A stretch of DNA of 64,000 nucleotides from assembly GCA_946894095.1 (NCBI GenBank), contig OX335646.2, positions 11,650,077 to 11,714,076 of the forward strand, given 5' to 3'. Position 1 is the first letter of the stretch; each line of letters starts with the position of its first letter. Both the position numbers and the translations under genes were made by a program. The notes under the pieces were generated by a model. The model saw nothing but the letters and a program-made list of their open reading frames with translations. It ran no database searches and was not told the origin of the DNA. Positions 33,035 to 44,205 of the stretch are shown here, piece after piece. The DNA comes from Incurvaria masculella (Eukaryota; Arthropoda; Insecta; Lepidoptera; Incurvariidae).

Positions 33035-33532
33035 CTTAGGGTGGGCCTTCCCGCTCAACTCCCCATACAAACGTGGAAAGCTTTATTTGATCGAACTAGA
33101 TGTCTGATGACCATAGGCATTGTAAAATAGTGTTTGGTTTCTAAGTTATAATGTCCGATAGTTCGAATTTGTCGCGCGTTTTACATAATAACTTTGGAGG
33201 GGATTACTCAACGATAAAATAAAAACATCTTAAAAATAATAGTCATCAGACATAGCTTATTTCATGAAGATTTATAATCAATTTGGTTTTTGTTCGATTT
33301 TTGACTGCGGCGGTCCTGGCTTACTTTTAGCTAGTTTTGTAACTAAAATGTTCGTAAATCTTAGCAATTCAAACGCTATGGGCATTGTCTGCTTTATAGA
33401 CTTGTTGTATCCTCCTCATCACGAAACCTGTATTTTTCTTTGAAACAGAGAAGTTTCCAGAGCGCAATAGCACGATTTTTTACCGTGCCCGCAAATGAGT
33501 TTGTGCCGTCTCGTCGGGAAGGGCCACCTTAA
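33035..33532. mobile_element. Family C TTAA element, copy C5
   Basis: A partly deleted family C copy, left end TTAGGGTGGGCCTTCCCG, right end GGGAAGGGCCACCTTAA at 33532. Its right TTAA (33529-33532) is also the left TTAA of element D3. Confidence 0.7.
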
Positions 33533-33904
33533 GGTCGGCCCGTAAGCACCTGAAAATTTCCCCTCCCATACAAACGTAGTTTACTAATCATTTGAAAACC
33601 AATGTTCCAACTTACTTGATATTTGGTATCTAATATTAGGCTACAAATATCTGTGTCTGCATGCCTTTGTTTTTTCGGTAAATGTATTCTGGGTCAAACC
33701 ATAGAGAAAACAAAATTCGTATGAAGATTTTCTGTTTGCTTTCATTTCATTCGGTTTGGATTTTTCAAAAAAACAAAAGCATGCAGACACAGTTATTTGT
33801 TACCTGATATTAGATATTTAATATCAATTTAATTGGAATAGCGGTTTCCAAATTATTAGTATACTACGTTTGTATGGGGAGCATAGCTTACGGGCCGTTC
33901 TTAA
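33529..33904. mobile_element. Family D palindromic TTAA element, copy D3
   Basis: TTAA at 33529-33532 and 33901-33904, ends GGTCGGCCCGTAAGC and GCTTACGGGCCGTTC. Complete at 376 bp and nearly the same as D1 in sequence and orientation. It abuts C5 through one shared TTAA. Confidence 0.8.
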
Positions 33905-33930
33905 TGAATTAATGAATGGACCCAAGGTAT

Positions 33931-34340
33931 CCCGGAAATATCTAATCCTCCAACTCCGACGGTATTAAGGATTTCTCTGTTTATCGTCTCTACAACAGAC
34001 TACAGATAATGCTCTTCGGAGCCACATGATACCATCCCTTCGTCCACTTTCATCACTCAACGCGCCAGTGGCAAATAACGCACCCATTCGCTGTTGACAG
34101 TCACAAATTAAGAGCGAAATGATTCTATCTATCTATGGTCGGCAATCGGTTGAATGCACTCCCTGCAGAGCTACTTATTACCCCCAGTGTGAAGAAGCAC
34201 CTGGCGGTTCCAAAAGCGGAAAGTTAAACGGAGAGAAGATTAAAACGAGCAGAATAATCTAAATAATTAGGTAACTCAAGAACTCTCTATTGGAAAATAC
34301 AGTCTCTCGTCGCCTGATGACGAGTTGAGTTGATATTTAA
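33931..34340 (+). pseudogene. LINE ORF2 C-terminal remnant
   Basis: The plus strand reads, across stops, HPFAVDSHKLRAK then MVGNRLNALPAELLITPS, ending VPKAES and a stop. R-L-NALPAEL is the end-of-ORF2 motif (RLWNSLPAE-like) of non-LTR retrotransposons. It is related to the minus-strand fragment 36804-37060. Confidence 0.45.
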
Positions 34341-34794
34341 ACCTTCGACAGTTGTGTAAAATATGTATTAGGTCTACATGGCATCCATACTTATTAGCTC
34401 TACATGGCATCCCCTGGGGTCCAGGAACGCCATCGCCTCATGACGAGTTGAGAGGGGTGACCTTGGAAACTCCTGCCCCGTGCCCTGCCGTTCGAGGCCG
34501 ATTTTCTTGGAATCATGATATTGGTAAAAAGATATTCGCTGAAAAATCAGGATAAGCGCTGGACAATATCAAGGGAACGATTTGATACGGTGAATAGGAG
34601 TAGTCAAGTGAAATAAACTGACCTATTAGAAAAGCAGCAATGAGCAGACAACCAAAGTGGACCGATCCCTCGCATTCAGCCTCGCCGCTAGCTCGATACA
34701 ACACTTCTTTTCACGAGCGTATAATTCACGAGTAATTTTGAGCGGATTTGCAAAGCGCCAACGCAAACGCGATATCGAACACTGTGCATTTAGG

Positions 34795-35095
34795 CCGACG
34801 AGTTAATTACATCGGTGCCGCTTTCACCGACGTCCGGCAAGGTTCGGAGCTCGCGCGGTCGCAGCGGGGCTTCGGCGGCGCGGCGCAGACTGTTGGCGTG
34901 CGCGGGCTCACCGCCTATATGTACACGGCAAAACCGACAGTTGGCGCGCATCACTCGAGTCCACCCCCCGCGCTCCGCCTCCGCCGCGCCGACGCTGCGG
35001 ATGGACGCGGATGGAGGTCGCCGCGTCCAACTGGTCCAACGCGCGGTCGTCGCCGTCGCCAGGTAGGCAGCGGTGCGGCGGAGGCGAGGCGTAGT
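34795..35095. promoter_or_regulatory. CpG-rich island
   Basis: About 300 bases of dense CpG (GCTCGCGCGGTCGCAGCGGG and on) in AT-rich surroundings. It contains CCTATATGTACACG, and GGTGAGCCC as a donor-like site on the minus strand. It could be an upstream HMGR promoter with a non-coding first exon 11 kb from the ATG, or an unrelated promoter. The long frames on both strands are compositional. Confidence 0.3.
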
Positions 35096-35204
35096 AAAAT
35101 ATAGGATTGATGTGGTGTAGGTGAATGAGGGCTTAAGGGCAATGACGTCCGAACATTGCGATTACAGGGTAAAATACCCGCGACCAGTCAACCTTGCACA
35201 TGAA

Positions 35205-35620
35205 TTAAATTTCATGGGGATTAGGTACCATGCCAGGACCATTCCTATATGAACACGGCTGCAATGAATTGGATGGAAAACACCGACAATTTTCCATTAC
35301 CACATTGACCATCTTTTCATCCAATGCGGCGGTGTCAACAACGTATTAGCCCAGCACATCGCATTCCCGAAAGAATTGCCGTGCCGTGACAGTCCTTTTA
35401 TGAGCACGCCTACATTGAACTGGATGGAAAACATGGACAAGTTTTAACCCCACAAACCGAGAAGGGAAATAGGGCCTAAAATTTTGCATGGATTCCGGAT
35501 CATGGAACAAGTCGAATTTGTGACGAAATTCACTTTCACGGCACGGATTCAATCTATGACCTCTCGTAAGAGAAGCAAGGCCTCGCGCCATGTCTGAGCT
35601 AGTTATTATATATTGTCTGT
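35205..35620. mobile_element. Rearranged family B SINE-like copies
   Basis: Two partial bodies in tandem: 35205-35345 (ATTAGGTACCATGCCAGGACC, TGAATTGGATGGAAAACACC) and 35366-35600 (TTCCCGAAAGAATTGCCG, TACATTGAACTGGATGG). The second ends in tRNA-like ACGGATTCAATCTATGACC. Confidence 0.5.
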
Positions 35621-35639
35621 GACTCACATGTCAATAATC

Positions 35640-36391
35640 CCATACAATATACAGGGGGCCCATTCAGGTAAGAGTGAGTTCGAGTTCGGGAGGAAGTAAA
35701 CCTAAAAATAGCTGGGAAATATATTATTATTTAAATAACGGAACCGTTATTTATGCTTCCCACGTATTTATATATTTATATTTTTAATAAAAATCGATAG
35801 TTTTCGAGATATTGGCACTTTTATACATTTTGTGAAAATCCACACCCTTCGTTTTTTTTAGTGTCACAGGTAAACATTTCCATTTTCTAATATCATAATT
35901 TTTTTACGCACCTCTGTATAGCCTTGCTTCTAATCACCGTCAAAATAATATTAAAAATAGTTCTACATCCTTAAAAAAAACGTCTGATTTATAGTAATTT
36001 ATATTTTAAAAAAATAGCCCAGTTCGACTTTTCCTACTGTAAAAAAAATTTCGATGCTAACCTAGTAGTTCAGAGACCCGCTGTAAGAAAACTTACCTCA
36101 TAAGTTACATAAATGGGACTAGCGTATAGTGAAAATACGTACTCGATAACACTAGTAAGTACGTGGTTGCCATTCCATAGCCTGGAAGAACCTTTTTTTA
36201 TGTTAAGCACGGCATATGGCGGACGCCACGACCCCACAAAAAAAGGCCCCTGACAAAGACCATGGGCTTTCGGGCTTTCACAGGGGCTGCGAAAACCATG
36301 CCGGCCGGCCAGGTTCTTCTTCACGCCATGTTTGAAAGACCCCAGGTTGTACTTTGAAGGAACAACTTCGGCAAGGAGTCGATTCCATAGA
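35640..36391. other. AT-rich stretch with arm-related repeat
   Basis: The segment 36240-36310 (CATGGGCTTTCGGGCTTTC, GGGGCTGCGAAAACCATGCC) is a diverged copy of part of the long inverted repeat arms. The rest is featureless. Confidence 0.4.
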
Positions 36392-36800
36392 TTTTTTTTT
36401 TATGCGACCTGACATGGATGGCTAATACCACACAACTACCGTTATGATATTAGCCCAATACACCTCATTCCTGAAGGAATTTGGTGCCATGCCAGAACCT
36501 TGCCTTTATGAGCACGGCTACATTAAACTGGATGGAAAACACGGACAATTTTTCATTGCCGCTTCGACCATCTTTTCATCCAATGCGATGGTACCAACCT
36601 GGGCGGGCATAAACCCTACCACCTAGTAGGGGAAGGGGACCTACAGTTTTACATGGATTCCGAACGATAGAGTAGCTCGCATTCGTAACGAAATGCACTT
36701 ATCGAACTCGGAAAGAGAAAGACAGTGGTGCATGTCGGTATTGAACCCAGGTCTCTGGTACGCTAGGCCAGTCCCCGCGCCACTAGGCTACGAGCCGCTC
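36392..36800 (-). mobile_element. Full-length family B SINE with tRNA-like head (B7)
   Basis: On the minus strand the element starts GAGCGGCTCGTAGCCTAGTG, with a Pol III A box TAGCCTAGTGG (36790-36780) and a B box GGTTCAATACC (36747-36737), about 33 bases apart as in tRNA-derived SINEs. The conserved body follows, then the 3' end CATGTCAGGTCGCATAAAAA at 36392. It is the clearest complete copy, about 410 bp. Confidence 0.75.
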
Positions 36801-36803
36801 AAA

Positions 36804-37060
36804 TCAAAAATAGTTTACCGACCCTAAAGATAAACGATCTAGACTAGAGTATCGGTGGGTTCCTATTTTGGGAATGTCGACAGTGAATGGGTGCATTCCC
36901 TGCCTTTTACGCGTTGTGCGGTAATAGAAAGGGTATGGAGGGACAGCGTTATGCAGCTCCGAAGAGCATTCTCCATGGTAAAGATGATAGAATACCGAGA
37001 GAGGCCCTACATCCCTTTGGAGTTGAAGAGTCTCTAAATTCAGGGATACCTTAGGGTCGT
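36804..37060 (-). pseudogene. LINE ORF2 C-terminal fragment
   Basis: The minus-strand frame encodes LETLQLQRDVGPLSVFYHLY then HGECSSELHNAVPPYPF, YYRTTRKRQGMHPFTVDIPK and THRYSS. L-x2-RR-x-V-x-LSVFY-x-x-YHGECS-x-EL and the following HP-rich block are typical of the region after the reverse transcriptase of CR1/Jockey-like LINEs. It is uninterrupted here but only a fragment. Confidence 0.7.
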
Positions 37061-37129
37061 CGACGAGATGCACGGCACGACGCTATATCTAATCCTGGGA
37101 GCCAAGCAGATGCTTCCCACAAATGCGAA

Positions 37130-37336
37130 CAATACTCCCGGGTTGGTACCATCGGTTTGGATGAAAAGATGGTCCACGTCCAATTATCCACGTTTTCCAT
37201 CCAGTTTAATGTAGCCATGCTCATAAAGGGAAGGTCTTGGCATGGCACCTAATTCCTTCGGGAATGTGGTGTATTGGGCTAACATGATAACGGTTGTTGT
37301 GTGGTATTAGCCCTCCATGTCAGGTTGCATAAAAAA
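37130..37336 (+). mobile_element. Family B SINE-like copy B8, 3' half
   Basis: GGTTGGTACCATCGGTTTGG through TTTTCCATCCAGTTTAATG, CTCATAAAGGGAAGGTC and CCATGTCAGGTTGCATAAAA. The tRNA-like head is missing. Confidence 0.65.
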
Positions 37337-37707
37337 AACTCCATTTCATTGGTCTTAATGTTAAATTTACATTTATTTTCTTAGGTTGACACTGCTGTAC
37401 ATAATATTTGTCGAACTTACGGTTTCCCGGAGCGATATGCCACCGTACTGAGCCGACATGTTTAGGGTGACCGTTGATGAGCCGGGCTGTCAGACTGAGG
37501 CATTGATCCTCACAATGCTTCCTCGTTGGAGGCGAAACGTATCGGCCCAGTACAGTGCGACATCGCGCACTGGGAAACCGCAACTTCGATAAAGATTGCA
37601 TATACACACATGCATAAATATATATCTATAGAAGTATGGATGTATTTTTACTATATTATATACACTTAATATATATATTATTTATAAGGTGTTATCAAAG
37701 AACCTAT
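37337..37707. other. Unassigned stretch
   Basis: A 95-codon minus frame (37320-37607) has no known motif. TATATA-rich toward 37700. Confidence 0.35.
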
Positions 37708-37993
37708 CAAGTGCGAGTCGGACTCGTACACGAAGGGTTCCATACCATCGTACAAGATTGAACGCAAAAAAAATCACTTTTTTGTATGGGGCCCCCCTTT
37801 CATTATTATTATTTTTAAAATTTACCTATTTGTTATTATAGCGGCAAAATAAATACACACTTTGTAAAAATTTCAGCTGCCTACCTATTACCGTTCATGA
37901 GAAACAGCCCTGTGACAGACGGACGGACGGATAACGGAGGCTTAGTAATAATAGGGTTCCGTTGGCACCCTTTGGGTACGGAACCCTAAAAAC
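37708..37993 (+). mobile_element. Family A copy A5
   Basis: CAAGTGCGAGTCGGACTCG to TACGGAACCCTAAAAA, about 286 bp, lacking only the first few bases. It carries the GACGGACGGACGG tract. Confidence 0.75.
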
Positions 37994-38983
37994 CTAACCC
38001 TTTTTTAAGACTGCTTTTATATTGTATATTGGTTACACAAATAGGTACATTATATGTATAGACTTGTTTCTAAATTTCTTTCATTTTATTCATTAAATTT
38101 GGTAAAAATCGATAAAAGTAATAGTTCAGTGAGTACCCTACCTACCTACCTACGTTAGGTCAGCTACCGCCCTGGGGATCTACTCATGAGATTCTCACCT
38201 GTGAGAAAACTTTCGTACTCATGAAATGACAGCCACAAATAATAGTATGAGGCTCACTAGTGACTCACATGTGAGAATTTCACGAGGAGACCAACTGTCC
38301 GTTTCGTCCGGTCGTACCTGCCTACTTACTATCCACGACATACGCACGCTACAACAATTCTGTGACCCTACCTACCAAGCGGTAAACTTGGAACATGGTT
38401 TATTTTCTCCATCGACATACCAAAAGCAATAGACCGACAATCAGAGTACTTCTCCATACAATCGCCCGTGCCACTGTTACGAAATGTTTCAGTGTTGCTG
38501 TTTATTCTATTATAATTTGCCTGCTTATTGAATATAATTTGGTTTTCAATATTATCAACACGATACGTGAAATTCGTTATAATTACTTTAGTAAAATAGT
38601 GTTAGATCAAATTCAATAAATAAAAGATAACAAACACCGGACTTTTTAAGATGAAACGATCCTGGAAAAGAACAAATTACTTTATTTTCCATCCTGGTAT
38701 CATTAACCACGGAACCAAGTCCCTAACAATGGGCGTCTCCTTCTTTCTCGCTGAACACGCGCTTTTGTGTTCATACGCTCTTTCTCGCTCGCTCTTTCTT
38801 GCTCGCTCATACTCGCAAGCTCGCACTCGCACACAAACAAATGGTGCCCCTTCGCCATCTTGTTCCTTCCTAATGATATCGTTTTCGGATCTTTTAGTCG
38901 CGCATTAACCCAGCACACGTACAAAGAGTTCGAAGAAGTCGCTCACACGTATGCAAGGTTACAAGCATGGCGGTTGCAGTCAC
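37994..38983. other. Unassigned stretch with pyrimidine-rich block
   Basis: CTACCTACCTACCTACG near 38140. A Pu/Py-rich block 38740-38840 (CTCTTTCTCGCTCGCTC) repeats CTCGC words. No gene recognised. Confidence 0.35.
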
Positions 38984-39872
38984 CGCGGTCGCGGCTCCGT
39001 CAAGTTAGAAACCCCCTAACGAAAAATCTATTTTTTTTATTATTAATGTTTTTCTGGCACAACTAGCGATGTAAAAAAATATTTATCTGCTGTACAATTG
39101 AGAACATATACATATACCTATGTTTGACATGATACATGTTTGTATTGTGAGAAGAGCTAGCTATTTACTAGACGCCACTAATTTACCTTAGCAAACTGGT
39201 ATATCAGTGGGCAATATTCAACGTCCTGAAAACGGAACCCTATTACTAAGCCTCCGCTGTCCGTCCGTCCGTCCGTCCGTCTGTCACAGGGCTGTATCTC
39301 ATGAACAGTAATAGGTAGGCTGCTGAAATATTCACAGAGTGTGTATTTATTTTGTCGCTATAACAACAAATAGGTAAAATAAAAAAAAATTAAAAGGGGG
39401 TCCCATACAAAAAACGTGTTTTTTCGTGTTAAATCTTGTACAACGGTACGGAATCCTTTAGTGTGTGAGTCCGGCTCGCACTTGGCCGGTTTTTTTTTAT
39501 GTACAACATGGCCTTTTAGAATATCATTTTCAAAAGTTCAAAATGTCAAAATGGAAAAACGTCAAGTTAGAAACCCCCATTCATATGTCTATTATTTCGA
39601 AGTCAAAGCCGTACTAAATAATTCATTCGGTGTACTAATCAGTACAAAATGAATACTAAACGATTGGATATTAAAAGTAGGTAAAATGAAATGTTGGCGG
39701 CCTGAGCGTCAAGTTAGAAACCACCGTTGCTTGGCCTGTATTTACTCAATCTCAACCGTACAAAATAAACAATGAGGTGTACAAATCTGCACAGAATTAG
39801 TACTAAACGACTGCATTAGAAAAATACGATTTTTCGTTAGGGCGTTTCCAACTTAACGGAGCCCGCGGTCGC
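38984..39872. mobile_element. 871-bp TIR element with 9-bp target duplication
   Basis: The element is 38993-39863. It opens GGCTCCGTCAAGTTAGAAAC and closes in mirror form GTTTCCAACTTAACGGAGCC; mirrored sequence extends about 40 bases to CTAACGAAAAAT. CGCGGTCGC occurs immediately outside both ends (38984-38992, 39864-39872), a perfect 9-bp duplication. The motif GTCAAGTTAGAAACC recurs inside at about 39560 and 39706. No transposase remains. A 9-bp duplication suggests a Mutator-like or related superfamily. Confidence 0.85.
39228..39498 (-). mobile_element. Family A copy A6, nested in the 871-bp element
   Basis: AACGGAACCCTATTACTAAG to GGCTCGCACTTGGCCGG, reversed, lacking the outer 30 bases at its left. 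It lies wholly within the 9-bp-duplicated element, so it is probably younger. Confidence 0.7.
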
Positions 39873-40094
39873 TACCGTATTATTATTTCGGACGAAATGT
39901 TTTCTTGATTTCTATCTAGTACATCTAAGTATGTTTGCCTATGATAAGTTATTATACAGATCTTTGTATTCCTTTCACTCCGATTTTTATACCTTTTGAC
40001 TGCGTATTTTCATCTATTTATTATTATTTGACGTCTAAAATGCAGATTGTATAAAATCATATTTTAACAAAATTTTAAAAACATGCACAACGTA

Positions 40095-40600
40095 TAATCG
40101 GCAGATCGTATAATTTTATACGTAGTGCATGAAGAAGTTTAAAAAATAAAATTACTTATTTCTCCATGCATAATGTATAATAGTCACAACGTATAAATAT
40201 ATGATCTTTATTTAACAAAAAAAGAAAACCATGCATATGATATAATCCAAAAACTATGCATATGATAAGCGCCCTTATGAATATACTTTTAAAGCGTATA
40301 CTCGCACGCGACTTTTCGACCATCTCAATTAGCGTAAGGTGGCCTTTCGAAATTGTAGGAAATTGTTACTCTTTAACAAATATCGATTCGTAGCAATTAG
40401 CCTTAAATGTATCGTGATTAGGGCGCTTTATGCAGTGCTTCTTGGCATATTATACGTTCTGCATGGTTGTCTTTTTTTGTGAATTCACGTTAGGAATATT
40501 ATACGTTGTGACTATTATACGATATGCATGGTTTCGATTTTTTGAAAAAAAAATACTTTTATACATTGTGAATATTATACATAGTGAATACGACTCATTT
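40095..40600. mobile_element. Fold-back element built from TATAC/ATGCAT words
   Basis: ATGTATAATAGTCACAACGT (40172 on) is mirrored by ACGTTGTGACTATTATACGA (40504 on). AACCATGCATATGATATAATCC...AAGCGCCC (40228-40273) is mirrored by GGGCGCTTTATG...ATTATACGTTCTGCATGG (about 40421-40465). Each arm itself repeats a CATGCATA..TATAAT unit. The 145-bp loop is unrelated. Confidence 0.7.
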
Positions 40601-40784
40601 TCTCCCACCTAAAAACAGTATGTGTGGTTTCTTGAACTGAGTTCTTCTTTCAATGATAAAGAAATCAATTATATAGGTACATTTTCGAATAAACTATTCA
40701 AAACAAAAAACAATACAGTACACTGCACAGGAATGTAGATACTTAGATAAGCATGAATAGTATTCGTGTTAGTAAAAATAGTTT

Positions 40785-40935
40785 TGGTACCAACCCGGGC
40801 GGGCTCAACCCTACCGCCTAGTAAGGGAAAGAGACATACAGTTTTACATGGATTTCGAACCATGGCAGGTTGCATTCGTGATGAAATGCACTTACCTATT
40901 CAAATCAAAAAGAAAAAATAGGTATGTTCGTTCTG
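40785..40935 (-). mobile_element. Family B SINE-like fragment B9
   Basis: Body portion GGTACCAACCCGGGCGGGC to GGATTTCGAACCATGGCAGG, then ATGAAATGCACTTACC. Tail end missing. Confidence 0.55.
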
Positions 40936-41225
40936 CCCGTTCGTGCACCACTATGAACGAGGCGGGTATTTGAACGCATGAATGACCTCTCGTACCTACA
41001 TATGTAGGTAGGAGCCCGCCGGGTAATCGATAGTCACAAAGCAATCTCTTCCTGGTAGCTCCTTGATATACATCACAAGGCTGGGTGACTGTAATATATC
41101 GGGGGTAGGTAGGTAGTAAGTGGTTAGAAATCATAATACCTACGTTTATTGATTGTGTTGTTCTTCACCAGATATAATTACTATGCATCATTCGATTACT
41201 TGACAGAGCTATAGCTATATAGACT

Positions 41226-41570
41226 TATAGCTAAAATTAAACCGGTGTAGTAAAAAATCTAACAAAAACCAAATAGATTATAAATCTTGATTAAATAAGC
41301 TAATCTGATGACTAATATTTTTAAGATGTTCTTCCTTTATCATTGCGTAATCCACCTCCAAAGTTATTGTATAAGACGCACGAAAAATTCGAACTTTCGG
41401 ACCATATAACTTAGAAACCAAACACAATTTTACAATGCCAACCGTCATCAGACATCTAGTTCGATAAAATAAAGCTTTTTTGAGAAAAATTTGGGATCTC
41501 TGACAAGAAATATGGGCGTGATCTTCTTTCCCCGTTTGTATGGGGAGTTGAGCGGGATGACCCACCACCG
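41226..41570. mobile_element. Family C partial copy C6
   Basis: Starts in the internal ATAGCTAAAATTAAACC block and ends GGGGAGTTGAGCGGGATGACCC; one end is missing, as is the TTAA. Confidence 0.65.
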
Positions 41571-41804
41571 CCAAATGGCATTCTCTGCCAGTATACCTTA
41601 GGGATATCTCGGCACCTGAACCATTTTCATGAAAAATTAATATTAAATTCTGATGTAATTTTTCGCGATCCCCATACATTTTGATAAATCACGTGACTAA
41701 TTTGTGAATGATTCAATTACGATAAAAAACTTGCGATAATTTTCAGAGCACACAATATAATTACGATCTCAGAATGTTCTCCGAGCAGTTCGTAGCTCAT
41801 GCCA

Positions 41805-42100
41805 GAGGTCATGGTTTCAAATCCCGTCCCGTACATGACAATATTTCTTTCTCTTTCTGAGTTGGACAAGTGTATTTTGTTAAGAATTCGAGCTGTTTCA
41901 TGATTCGGAATTCATATACAACTGTAGGTTCCCTTCCTCTTCTAGGTGGTGGTAAGGACAAGCCCGCCCGGGTCGTTACCATCGCATTAGATAAAAAAGA
42001 TAGTCCAAACGACAATGAAATTCTGTGTTTTTCATCCAGTCCAATGAAACCGTGCTCATAAAAGGAAAGTGAAGGAAAGAAGGTTAATGTCATGACGGTG
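41805..42100 (+). mobile_element. Family B SINE-like copy B10
   Basis: Includes B-box-like GGTTTCAAATCCCG, TTTCTCTTTCTGAGTTGG, GATTCGGAATTCATATAC, CTAGGTGGTGGTAAGG and TTTTTCATCCAGTCCAATG. The 3' end is decayed. Confidence 0.55.
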
Positions 42101-43963
42101 GGTGTGGTATTTATTATCTATCCATCCATTTCCAATCTCACAAAAAGATTACATAATACAAAACAAGTGGCGTGGCGTCGGCTTTTGCACCCGCGGCGAC
42201 ATATCGTGTCAATCCCGTTCGAAGCGGCATAGTTGTGGGGCGGTGGGGGGATTCGACAGACTGCCACGCGGGAAAACATTGTTTTGAAATATCTCCGCAG
42301 CATGCTGTAATCAGCAGGGCGAGTGTGCGTGCGAGTGGGATAGCGGGTAGAGGCGGAGTTTAAAAGGCTAAGCGGAGGGTCTATAAAAGCCTTAATTTAA
42401 AATTCTTTCCCATGGTTGCCAGACCAAAAATTTGGCCAAATATCATGCAAATATTTTTAGATGGTTTGGACAATTTTAATCAAATAAATGATTTTGTCAC
42501 TATTATCATAATAATAGTGCAACACCGTCTCGAAAAGGCTGAATACCAAAGCCGGGTAAAGCAATTGCTCTATAGGATAAGAGTCTAAGCAATCAAAAAG
42601 GCAGTCCATCTGTGTAAGTATTGTTTATGTGGTTACAGGATTGAGTTTTAAATGAAACAACAGTGTTATTAATGTATCCTTCTATAATATAAGTATATAT
42701 GTTTGGTTCGGTCCGGACTGGCTGGTATTGACTGGTTCTTCGATTTGAGCTCGTAGTGATGCTGAAGCAGATGCATGCATGGGGAAGCAAAGGTAACAAA
42801 GAGAGTCAGGGTTGGGTTAGGTTAGGTTACCTCCTGTCAGTTTATTTCATCGGATTAAAACTCGAATTTAGGAGTTTTAGGTTACGTCGGTCCCGCTGGT
42901 TCATAATTTTTGAACCACAATGCTTCTAAATTCACTCTGCCGCCATACCTTACCAGCTAGTTACTAGAAACGGATGTAATAGAAATAGCAACCAACCAAA
43001 TCCATTGTCTGTCTGTTCCCTTATAACTTGAGAACAGCTTTCTCGATTTGGATGCAGTTTGGAGCAACTTATAACTCGATTCATCCCATCAATTGTAGGC
43101 TACTTACCATCACGTTAAATTACATGTGGTGTGCAGTGGGGTTCCATCGAGAGAAGTCGGGGTAAAACAGACTGTTTTTCGACCGACTTTAAACCAGGCG
43201 TAGCAACTAGTATCTACTAGTAAACAATAAAAACATAGTTAAATATTTAGGTTTTGTGGGCTCCTACCTGTCTTTCGGTAAAATTTTTAGAAGAGACAAA
43301 TCTCACCACTCCTTCTATCTTTGATGGATACACTTCACATGTTAATAGTGGAAATGTTAACGTATTACACTGCTTTCATAATGTAATCTAGATGTAAATT
43401 AAAACAGTACACCGAGAATTTTTTTAGAAAATATCACCTACTTGCAATACGTAAGTATACAGCCATAGAATGAAAGAAATATGACAGATATAAATAAGAT
43501 TTGACAATGGGGAAGTTAAACTCAAACAGCTGTATTCAGAGTGGACGGACTAACTTTAATCCGTCGGTCCACACCGGGTTTTGTATGGTTGGTCCGGTGC
43601 TAATCACGTACTAAGTTTTGACAGGTGCTCTCTGAATACGACTGCTTATTTTGTTATGTTTGTTACCTCATAACTTTTGCCTGGGTGAACCGATTTTGAT
43701 GATTATATTTTTAAATGATAGCTAGTGCTTCCCAAGTGGTCCCATTTTAATTTGGTTAAGTTCTGACAATGATATCCATGAGAAAATCATAAAAGTCTTA
43801 AATTTGTATTAAGATGTGCGCGACAAATGGACGAATAACTCAATATAACGCCATCCGATTTCGGTGTTTCTTTTTTTATTGGAAAGGACGTGTACAAATT
43901 AGTAAGTGTACTTCAGATTCACTAAAAATAAACAAATAAAAAAAAATAACAAAAAAAATAACC
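42101..43963. other. Unassigned stretch
   Basis: GC-rich at 42170-42370, possibly promoter-like but without a gene. A small fold-back lies at 43530-43645 (GCTGTATTCAGAG and CTCTGAATACGAC). GTTGGGTTAGGTTAGGTTA occurs at about 42811. Otherwise AT-rich. Confidence 0.35.
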
Positions 43964-44205
43964 GACTTCAAAGAAAAAGCAATAAAAAGTAAAAAATTAT
44001 TTCCATTTTTGTAGTTACGATTTCTGTTATTTTTTGAGTCGGTGTCAGCCAAGGTTAGGTTAGGTTAGGTTAGATTAGGTTCTCTTGATTGGCGCAGCGC
44101 GTACCCGGCTGACGCCGACTCAAAAAATGACGGAAATCGTAACTACAAAAATGGAAATTATTTTTTACTTTTTAGTGCTTTTTCTTTGAAGTCGGTTATT
44201 TTTTT
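43964..44205. repeat. 240-bp hairpin with TTAGG repeats in its loop
   Basis: Arms of about 90 bases: ATAACCGACTTCAAAGAAAA on the left and TTTTCTTTGAAGTCGGTTAT on the right, continuing through GTAGTTACGATTTC and GAAATCGTAACTAC to GAGTCGG and CCGACTC. The loop begins with AGGTTAGGTTAGGTTAGG (44053-44070), the insect telomere pentamer in four copies. Confidence 0.75.

Noticed and set aside
34748..35142. Frames in the 34.8-kb CpG island
   Set aside because: Compositional; no homology recognised and overlapping on both strands.
36444..36626. Frames sharing FGAM-x-GPSLYEHGYIELDGKHGQ-like sequence in several places
   Set aside because: The same translation recurs in many family B copies on both strands; it reflects the SINE body, not a gene.
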